Assembly: GCA_022566235.1 (NCBI GenBank)
Contig: JADFJI010000150.1
Span: forward strand, 1 to 5,460
Source: Chloroflexota bacterium
GTDB lineage: Bacteria > Chloroflexota > Dehalococcoidia > Plut-88900
Direction of reading: 5' to 3'
Length of the DNA: 5,460 nt
Under the pieces are notes generated by a model. That model did not search any database. It saw only the letters and a program-made list of their open reading frames with translations, and was not told the origin of the DNA. Position numbers and translations under genes: made by a program. Of this stretch, positions 5,270 through 5,460 are shown piece by piece. The stretch's first letter is position 1. Each line of letters opens with the position of its first letter.

Positions 5270-5460
5270 ATGGGCGGACCGCTGGACGGTATTAGAGTCC
5301 TGGAGGTGGCCAACTGGCTGGCCGCTCCCGCGGGCTGCGCCCTCCTCGCCGACTTCGGCGCCGAGGTCATCAAAGTCGAGCCGCCGGGCGGCGATCCTTT
5401 GCGAGGCTACCGCCAGCAGGCGCCCAATCTCGAAGCCCCGGTCAACTTCGTCTTCGAGCT
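5270..5460 (+). CDS. Family III (CaiB/BaiF) CoA-transferase, N-terminal part, cut by the window end
   Basis: The 63 visible residues match the start of family III acyl-CoA transferases, which move CoA between carboxylic acids and CoA thioesters in the cytoplasm: PLDGIRVLEVANWLAAP (4-20), CALLADFGAEVIKVEPPGGDPLR (23-45). The LADFGAEVIKVEPPGGDP block is the family's CoA-binding N-terminal signature. The catalytic Asp lies about 170 residues in and is beyond the window, as are any substrate-specific features, so CaiB, formyl-CoA transferase, succinyl-CoA or racemase-type (Amacr) functions cannot be told apart. ATG 5270 is well supported by GGGGAGG at 5257-5263 with six bases between. The family's usual length is about 380-420 residues. 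The gene is transcribed away from the CMD gene, from a shared promoter region, suggesting a joint catabolic role. Confidence 0.92.
   Translation, partial: MGGPLDGIRVLEVANWLAAPAGCALLADFGAEVIKVEPPGGDPLRGYRQQAPNLEAPVNFVFE

Overview
The window looks like an ordinary stretch of a moderately GC-rich bacterial chromosome or metagenomic contig. Protein style (an archaeal-like NMN adenylyltransferase, IspH, a family III CoA-transferase, a CMD-family protein, a YwrD-like gamma-glutamyltransferase and a stray four-helix-bundle protein) fits Chloroflexota, perhaps the Dehalococcoidia/SAR202 side. That placement is inferred from gene content and protein style only; no rRNA or marker search was possible.

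Layout. Bases 1-240 carry the first half of a four-helix-bundle (23S rRNA intervening-sequence type) protein. It breaks off at its SIPS(NIAEG) motif and runs, in another reading frame, into the C-terminal half of a gamma-glutamyltransferase-family protein that ends at 1025. This join is a gene chimera, either a real recombination scar or an assembly artefact. A 292-base non-coding gap with a long hairpin and several inverted repeats follows. Then come a GTG-started nucleotidyltransferase of the archaeal NMN adenylyltransferase type (1318-1863), ispH (best start GTG 1980, ending 2918), a 275-base gap, and a four-helix-spanning membrane protein of unknown function (3194-4573). A CMD-family gene lies on the minus strand (4610-5158), convergent with the membrane gene. 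It is divergent from a family III (CaiB/BaiF) CoA-transferase that starts at 5270 and runs off the window.

How the genes relate. The nucleotidyltransferase (NAD synthesis) and IspH (last step of the MEP isoprenoid pathway) are core metabolic genes. Each seems to have its own promoter, so they are neighbours rather than a tight operon. The CMD and CoA-transferase genes share a 111-base divergent promoter region with overlapping -10 elements. They may be co-expressed in catabolism of an organic acid or CoA thioester, but that is inference.

I found no CRISPR array, tRNA, rRNA, insertion sequence or phage gene, and no convincing new multi-gene system. The points most worth checking are the chimeric junction near 222-240, the unusual active-site motifs of the nucleotidyltransferase, the unassigned membrane protein, and the overlapping divergent promoter.
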